Source of the DNA: Rhodococcoides kyotonense
GTDB taxonomy: Bacteria > Actinomycetota > Actinomycetes > Mycobacteriales > Mycobacteriaceae
Direction of reading: 5' to 3'
DNA: 64,000 nt
Assembly (NCBI RefSeq): GCF_900188125.1
Contig: NZ_FZOW01000006.1
Span: 1-64,000, forward strand
Shown: one piece after another, positions 59,332 through 64,000 of the stretch
Numbering within the stretch: position 1 is the first letter of the stretch
Layout of the letters: every line of letters starts with the position of its first letter
Translations under genes and position numbers: made by a program
Notes under the pieces: model-generated
Told to the model about the DNA's origin: nothing
Databases searched by the model: none
What the model saw: the letters and a program-made list of their open reading frames with translations, nothing else

Positions 59332-60531
59332 ATGCAGGTAGCGTGGTTTCACGTGGTGAACGAAGCAACGACCCTCCCTGTTCGCCTACGCCGGGCCCGA
59401 GCAGCGATATTCGGCGTGTTCGCGGTCAACGGTTTCGTCTTCGCTATCTGGGTCGTGCACATCCCCAGCGTCGAAGATCGCGTCGGGATTTCGCATGCCA
59501 CGCTCGGGTCACTGCTGCTCGTTCTCGGAGCCGGCGCGATCGTCGGGATGCAGACGGCGGGCCCTTTGTCGGACCGCTTCGGGAGTAACCGTCTCGTGAC
59601 CATCGCGGGCATCGTGTTGTCGATCGCCGTGATGGGTCCCGCTCTGTCGACGAGCCCCATGGCGCTCGCGGCGTCACTGTTCGTGTTCGGGATGTTCAAC
59701 GGTGCGCTGGACGTGTCGATGAACTCCCAAGCCGTCGACGTCGAGCGTCTCTACGAGCGACCGATCATGTCCGCGTTCCATGCCTTGTTCTCCGTGGGCG
59801 GTGTCGTCGGTTCACTCGTCGGCGCGGCGACGCTGGCCGCCGGCGTGCGCATCGAGGTCTCGATGGGCGCAGCGGCGATACTGGGCATCGCGTCGATCAT
59901 GGTCTGCAGCCGCTTCCTGCTCCAGGCGTCCGAACACATCGCAGAGACACACGACGCGCCCGGCGGGAAGTTCACCCCTCGGGTCCTCACGCTCGGTGCG
60001 CTCGCGTTCTCCCTGATGTTGGCCGAAGGCGTCGCCAACGATTGGAGCACCCTGCAGGTCAAGGAACACCTCGACACCGCCGACGGCACGGCAGCGTTGG
60101 CGTTCGGATTCTTCGCCGCGATGATGACGGTCGGTCGATTCTGCGCGGACCGCGTCAGCGCGAGGTTCGGGCCCGTCGCCGTCGTGCGGTACGGAAACCT
60201 GATCGCGGCCGTCGGGATGCTGGCGGTCTTCTCGTCCGAGTGGCTGCCGCTCACCCTCGCCGGATGGGCGGCGTTCGGGCTCGGGTTGTCCGGCAGCATT
60301 CCGCAGATCTTCACCAGCGCGGGAAACCTGGGGTCCGGTCCGTCCGCAACCAACATGTCCCGCGTCGTCGGGATGGGGTACGTGGGTCTGCTCGCCGGGC
60401 CCGCCCTCATCGGGTGGCTGTCACATGCGATCCCGCTCACGACCGCGATGCTGGTGCCCTTGGCTCTGACGGTCGTCGCGGCCGCGTCGGCCGGCACTGT
60501 GAGACCGCCCCGAACGCACGTTCCCCAGTAG
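59332..60531 (+). CDS. MFS transporter
   Basis: A 399-residue major facilitator with about twelve transmembrane helices. The loop 2-3 signature is GPLSDRFGSNR, and NGALDVSMNSQAVDVE after helix 4 is typical of a sugar/unknown-substrate MFS subgroup. It begins at ATG 59332; GTG 59353 or 59356 are possible starts. A perfect CRP-type site lies upstream. Substrate not predictable. Confidence 0.88.
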   Translation: MQVAWFHVVNEATTLPVRLRRARAAIFGVFAVNGFVFAIWVVHIPSVEDRVGISHATLGSLLLVLGAGAIVGMQTAGPLSDRFGSNRLVTIAGIVLSIAVMGPALSTSPMALAASLFVFGMFNGALDVSMNSQAVDVERLYERPIMSAFHALFSVGGVVGSLVGAATLAAGVRIEVSMGAAAILGIASIMVCSRFLLQASEHIAETHDAPGGKFTPRVLTLGALAFSLMLAEGVANDWSTLQVKEHLDTADGTAALAFGFFAAMMTVGRFCADRVSARFGPVAVVRYGNLIAAVGMLAVFSSEWLPLTLAGWAAFGLGLSGSIPQIFTSAGNLGSGPSATNMSRVVGMGYVGLLAGPALIGWLSHAIPLTTAMLVPLALTVVAAASAGTVRPPRTHVPQ

Positions 60532-60556
60532 CCTCACGGCCGCTTCACATGCCGCG

Positions 60557-60584
60557 TTCAGACTCCTGCTGCATCCTCTAGAGT
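60557..60584 (+). promoter_or_regulatory. Possible promoter of the 60618 gene
   Basis: TTCAGA (60557-60562) and TAGAGT (60579-60584) with a 16-base spacer lie 34 bases before the ATG. Moderate match only. Confidence 0.35.
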
Positions 60585-60617
60585 CGTGTCGCTTATGAAT
60601 GAGGGGGTGTTCGGGGT

Positions 60618-61319
60618 ATGAGCGCAGATACGGACAGCATGGAGCTCGTCGAGCTCGAGGAATCCGAGCTGTACGAGGAGGATTCGGACGCGATCGCACG
60701 GCGTCGACGAATACTGGCGAGAGTCGTCGCCGTCGGTGCGGCGGTCGCAGGACTGATCGTCCTGCTCGCGGTATTACCGTTGGCCGGCATCGACTATCCG
60801 CACTCGCGGGCCGTCGTTCCGAGTCTGGTGAGTCCGTCGGACGCTGTGCTGACGGCGTTCGGCATCACGCCGGTTCTCGTGGCCGTCGCGGCGCTGACCG
60901 TCGTCGCGTTGATGCGAAAACTTCCGTACGGGATCGGGGCGGTCATCACGCTCGTGATCGGCGCGTCTCTGACGACCGCCGGAGTTCGCGCGTGGGCGAA
61001 CGGCTGGGTTCCGGCGTCGGCGTTACCGAACGGCTACGTCACGGCTGCGGTCGCACTCGTGTGCGCGACGACGCTCGTGGCGTCGAGCAGATTCCTGCCG
61101 ATGGTGTGGGGGCTGGGCGGTGTCGGAGCTGCGACGGTATGCGCGGCTGCGGTCATCGGAGGCGCTACGTCGGTCGTGGGAGTTCTGACCACTGTGCTGA
61201 TCGTGCTGGGCTGGTGGGCCGCGTCGTCGGCAGTGATGGTCTACTCCCCCGTCGCAGCGGAACGGGAGAAGCAGAATCCGTTCGATACTGCGGCGCTCGC
61301 GTTTCGCAGGATGCGCTAG
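60618..61319 (+). CDS. Conserved hypothetical membrane protein
   Basis: 233 residues: an acidic cytoplasmic N-terminus (MELVELEESELYEEDSDAIA), then about five transmembrane helices (near 33-55, 75-97, 103-120, 140-160 and 165-200) and a short cytoplasmic tail. No family recognised. ATG 60618 follows a G-rich stretch. A long hairpin follows the stop. Function unknown. Confidence 0.75.
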   Translation: MSADTDSMELVELEESELYEEDSDAIARRRRILARVVAVGAAVAGLIVLLAVLPLAGIDYPHSRAVVPSLVSPSDAVLTAFGITPVLVAVAALTVVALMRKLPYGIGAVITLVIGASLTTAGVRAWANGWVPASALPNGYVTAAVALVCATTLVASSRFLPMVWGLGGVGAATVCAAAVIGGATSVVGVLTTVLIVLGWWAASSAVMVYSPVAAEREKQNPFDTAALAFRRMR

Positions 61320-61322
61320 CGC

Positions 61323-61370
61323 GCCTGTGCGTGCGTAGTTTGCCTATGGACCAACTACGCACGCACGGGC
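61323..61370. terminator. Hairpin between the membrane protein gene and pntB
   Basis: Arms GTGCGTGCGTAGTT (61327-61340) and AACTACGCACGCAC (61353-61366) pair perfectly; three more pairs and a G-U extend them. The loop contains CCTATGG. The two flanking genes converge here, so it can end both transcripts. No U-tract. Confidence 0.7.
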
Positions 61371-61382
61371 AGCGAAGCTGCA

Positions 61383-62825
61383 CTACAGAGCTTTGAGCTC
61401 CTCGATGACCGAGTTGACGGACTTCTTGGCGTCACCGAACAGCATCGACGTGCGATCTGCAGTGAACAGCGGATTGTCGATACCGGCATAGCCGGAACTC
61501 ATCGACCGCTTGAGCACGATCACCGAACGAGACTCGTCGACATTGAGGATCGGCATCCCATGAATCGGCGACGACGGATCATTACGCGCCGCCGGATTCG
61601 TGACATCGTTCGCACCGATCACGATGGTGACATCGGTGCGATTGAACTCACCGTTGATGTCGTCCATTTCCTTCATCGCGTCGTACTCGACATCCGCCTC
61701 CGCCAGAAGCACATTCATGTGCCCCGGCATACGACCGGCGACCGGGTGGATCGCGTACTTGACCTCCACACCCTTGCTCTCGAGGATCGACGCCATGTCC
61801 TTGACCGCATGCTGCGCCTGCGCCACCGCGAGCCCGTACCCGGGAACGACGATGACCTGCGAGGCGTACGCCATCTGAATCGCCGCATCCGCAGCCGAGG
61901 TGGACCTGACCGTGCCGCCCTCATCCCCCGGACCGCCCGCAGCAGCAGCGCCGCCGCCACCGAACGACCCGAACACGATCGCCGGGATCGAGCGGTTCAT
62001 CGCCGTCGCCATCAGATTCGTCAGAATCGAACCCGACGCACCGACGATCATGCCCGCCACGATCATCGCGGTATTGTTCAGCGCCAAACCAGCTGCGGCA
62101 GCCGACAATCCAGTCAACGCGTTCAGCAGAGAAATCACGACAGGCATGTCCGCGCCGCCGATCGGGAACACCACGAACAAGCCCATCAGACCCGCCGCGA
62201 TCAACACCACGACGATGGTCCACCACGCCGTACCACCACCCGGGGTCGCTTCGATGCCGATGTAAATCGACACCGCGACCGCCAGCACCAACAACACGAT
62301 GTTGGTGAGCTGGAAGATGCGCGCGTTCTTCACGAACGCCTTCTCCACGTTCTTGTTCAGCAGTTCCTGCAGCTTGAGGAACGCCACCAGCGAGCCCCAG
62401 AACGACACCGAACCGATGATCGCCGCGAACAACGAACCGACGACGATGTGGACCGTCGGCTCCTCACCGTGATGGAACACCGAGAACCCGTCGGTCTCGA
62501 TGAATTCGGCCCACGCGATCAACGCGACGGTGCCGCCGCCCACACCGTTGAACAGAGCCACCAACTGCGGCATCGCCGTCATCTTGGTGCGCTTGGCCGG
62601 CGGAACACCCAACAGCACACCGATCCCCAGACCGGCCGCGATGAGAATCCAGTTGATCGCGGCCGCGTCGCGCACCTCGATCAGGGTCGCGACGACGGCG
62701 ATACCCATACCGACCGCCGCGATCCAGTTACCGCGCACCGCGGTCTTCGGGCCCGTCAGACCCATCAGACCGTAGATGAACATCGCAAACGCGACGATGT
62801 AGAGAATGTTGACCAGGTTGTTCAT
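61383..62825 (-). CDS. pntB: NAD(P) transhydrogenase subunit beta
   Basis: A 480-residue subunit of the proton-translocating transhydrogenase. About nine transmembrane helices fill the first 260 residues; the NADP-binding domain III follows, with VIVVPGYGLAVAQAQHAVKD, HPVAGRMPGHMNVLLAEADV and NDVTNPAARNDPSSPIHGMP. ATG 62825 shares a base with the pntAb stop. It couples proton entry to NADPH formation. Confidence 0.97.
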   Translation of the reverse strand: MNNLVNILYIVAFAMFIYGLMGLTGPKTAVRGNWIAAVGMGIAVVATLIEVRDAAAINWILIAAGLGIGVLLGVPPAKRTKMTAMPQLVALFNGVGGGTVALIAWAEFIETDGFSVFHHGEEPTVHIVVGSLFAAIIGSVSFWGSLVAFLKLQELLNKNVEKAFVKNARIFQLTNIVLLVLAVAVSIYIGIEATPGGGTAWWTIVVVLIAAGLMGLFVVFPIGGADMPVVISLLNALTGLSAAAAGLALNNTAMIVAGMIVGASGSILTNLMATAMNRSIPAIVFGSFGGGGAAAAGGPGDEGGTVRSTSAADAAIQMAYASQVIVVPGYGLAVAQAQHAVKDMASILESKGVEVKYAIHPVAGRMPGHMNVLLAEADVEYDAMKEMDDINGEFNRTDVTIVIGANDVTNPAARNDPSSPIHGMPILNVDESRSVIVLKRSMSSGYAGIDNPLFTADRTSMLFGDAKKSVNSVIEELKAL

Positions 62826-63154
62826 CAGGAATCAGCACCCTTCTCGACTGCAGCGGCAGGTGCCTTCTTGGACTTGAACATTCCCAGCATGCGATCGGTG
62901 ACCAGGAAGCCACCGACGACATTCAAGGTGCCGAAGATCAACGCGACGAACGCGATGATCCGCACACCCCACGACGCATCCTCCGGCAACCGGCCGAGCA
63001 CGATCAGAGCGCCGAGCACGACGATGCCGTGAATGGCGTTGGTACCCGACATCAACGGCGTGTGCAGCGTGTTCGGGACCTTGGAGATGACAGCGAAGCC
63101 GACGAAGCCGGCCAAGACAAGAATCGCGATGTTCGCGAGCAGAGAGGTGTACAT
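62825..63154 (-). CDS. pntAb: NAD(P) transhydrogenase subunit alpha, part 2 (membrane)
   Basis: A 109-residue membrane subunit corresponding to the C-terminal part of E. coli PntA. Three transmembrane helices (about 5-25, 38-58 and 64-88) include VPNTLHTPLMSGTNAIHGI. The split form is known in Rhodospirillum and many actinobacteria. Its ATG lies in the pntAa stop codon (TGATG) and its stop in the pntB start. Confidence 0.95.
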   Translation of the reverse strand: MYTSLLANIAILVLAGFVGFAVISKVPNTLHTPLMSGTNAIHGIVVLGALIVLGRLPEDASWGVRIIAFVALIFGTLNVVGGFLVTDRMLGMFKSKKAPAAAVEKGADS

Positions 63155-64000
63155 CAGTTCTCGGCCTTCCGGGTGACGCAGGACTGCGCGAGGACCTCGT
63201 CCGAGAAGTCGGGCGCCACAGCCCCGTTCTCGTCGAGCAACAACTCCAGCAGCGCGGACACGTTCTTCGAATACAGCTCACTGGCATGCTCGGGCATCGT
63301 CGCCGGCAGATTCAGCGGCGAAGCGATGGTCACGTCGTGCTTGACGACGGTCTGCCCCGGCTCGGTCAACTCGCAGTTACCGCCCGTCTCACCGGCAAGA
63401 TCGACCACGACACTGCCAGGCTTCATGCCCTCCACCGCAGCAGCGGTCACCAAGCGCGGCGCGGGACGACCCGGCACCAACGCGGTGGTGATCACGACGT
63501 CGAAACCCTTGATCGCCTCTTCCAGAGCCTGCTGCTGCTGCGCACGCTCGTCCTCGGTGAGCTCACGGGCGTAACCGCCCTCACCGGCAGCGTCGATACC
63601 CAGATCGAGCCACTGCGCACCGACCGAGCGGACCTGATCGGCCACCTCCGGGCGCACGTCGTAGCCGGTCGGGCGGCCACCGAGCCGCTTCGCCGTCGCC
63701 AAGGCCTGCAGGCCAGCGACACCGACCCCCAGCACCAGGACAGTGGCCGGCTTGACGGTGCCGGCCGCGGTGGTGAGCATCGGGAAGAACCGCGTCGACT
63801 CCGACGCCGCGAGAATCACCGACTTGTAGCCTGCGACATTGGCCTGCGAGGACAACGCGTCCATCACCTGGGCGCGGGAGATACGCGGAATCGCCTCCAC
63901 CGCGAACGCCTGCACACCCGCATCCGACAACGCGCCGATCTTGTTGTCGGCGTTACGCGGCGCCAGGAAACCGATCAACGTAGACCCGGACTTCAGCTTG
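63154..64000 (-). CDS. pntAa: NAD(P) transhydrogenase subunit alpha, part 1 (NAD domain), partial
   Basis: The soluble NAD-binding domain I, cut by the right edge; about 282 C-terminal residues are present and the N-terminus lies beyond 64000. The cofactor motif VLVLGVGVAGLQALATAKRLG and SSQANVAGYKSVI are diagnostic (alanine-dehydrogenase-like fold), as is GSVVVDLAGETGGNCELT. The frame is open through the edge, so a TTG at 63978 is not the start. It is the first gene of the pntAa-pntAb-pntB operon. Confidence 0.95.
   Translation of the reverse strand, partial: KLKSGSTLIGFLAPRNADNKIGALSDAGVQAFAVEAIPRISRAQVMDALSSQANVAGYKSVILAASESTRFFPMLTTAAGTVKPATVLVLGVGVAGLQALATAKRLGGRPTGYDVRPEVADQVRSVGAQWLDLGIDAAGEGGYARELTEDERAQQQQALEEAIKGFDVVITTALVPGRPAPRLVTAAAVEGMKPGSVVVDLAGETGGNCELTEPGQTVVKHDVTIASPLNLPATMPEHASELYSKNVSALLELLLDENGAVAPDFSDEVLAQSCVTRKAEN

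Overview
The window is high-GC actinobacterial chromosome and most resembles Rhodococcus or a close relative in the mycolic-acid-containing Corynebacteriales. Evidence is the gene order argS-lysA-hom-thrC-thrB-rho-rpmE-prfA-prmC-tsaC-wecA-atpI-atpBEFHAGDC-DUF2550-PduO-murA. This matches the Mycobacterium tuberculosis block Rv1292 to Rv1315, but with an extra serine hydroxymethyltransferase between tsaC and wecA and a separate AtpH not fused to a b subunit. GTG starts are frequent and genes in operons often overlap by 1 or 4 bases. I see no phage, insertion sequence, CRISPR array, rRNA gene or broken gene.

Positions 1-27300 (mostly minus strand) are housekeeping. Two tandem promoters of ribosomal-operon type point out of the left edge, suggesting an rrn operon just outside. 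Then come a pyridoxamine-phosphate-oxidase-like protein with a divergent MocR regulator, murA, a PduO cobalamin adenosyltransferase, the complete F1Fo ATP synthase operon, wecA (arabinogalactan linker), release factor and ribosome genes, an unusually long Rho, and the threonine/lysine/arginyl-tRNA operon.

Positions 27500-44150 are more varied: a DUF3105/DUF305 pair, phosphoketolase, tRNA-Arg(CCG), a coiled-coil protein, and a sulfate activation operon (cysD, cysNC, cysQ). Divergent from that operon is a three-gene set (DUF1214-like, SDR, sulfotransferase) behind a well-formed promoter that carries a KstR-type operator. PAPS synthesis, PAPS use and PAP disposal therefore sit back to back, and CysQ has an extra C-terminal domain. 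Next are a methyltransferase, PadR and MarR regulators with candidate operators, a DUF1707 protein, a two-domain VOC protein, tRNA-Cys(GCA) and a truncated Hsp70-like ATPase.

Positions 44150-49530 are a valine-degradation operon (mmsA, acyl-CoA dehydrogenase, hydroxyisobutyryl-CoA hydrolase, mmsB, enoyl-CoA hydratase). Positions 49650-64000 hold a SWIM protein with a SNF2 helicase, an oxidoreductase, a probable secreted HNH nuclease, an AroE-like/BenE/thioesterase run, a kinase-fold phosphotransferase, an MFS transporter behind a perfect CRP-type site, a membrane protein, and the split transhydrogenase pntB-pntAb-pntAa, cut by the right edge.

A recurring non-coding theme is large intergenic hairpins. 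Three of them, tens of kilobases apart, share the core CATAG-NGGG-CTAT. The strongest leads are the KstR-like sulfotransferase/PAPS arrangement, the CysQ fusion, and this hairpin family.
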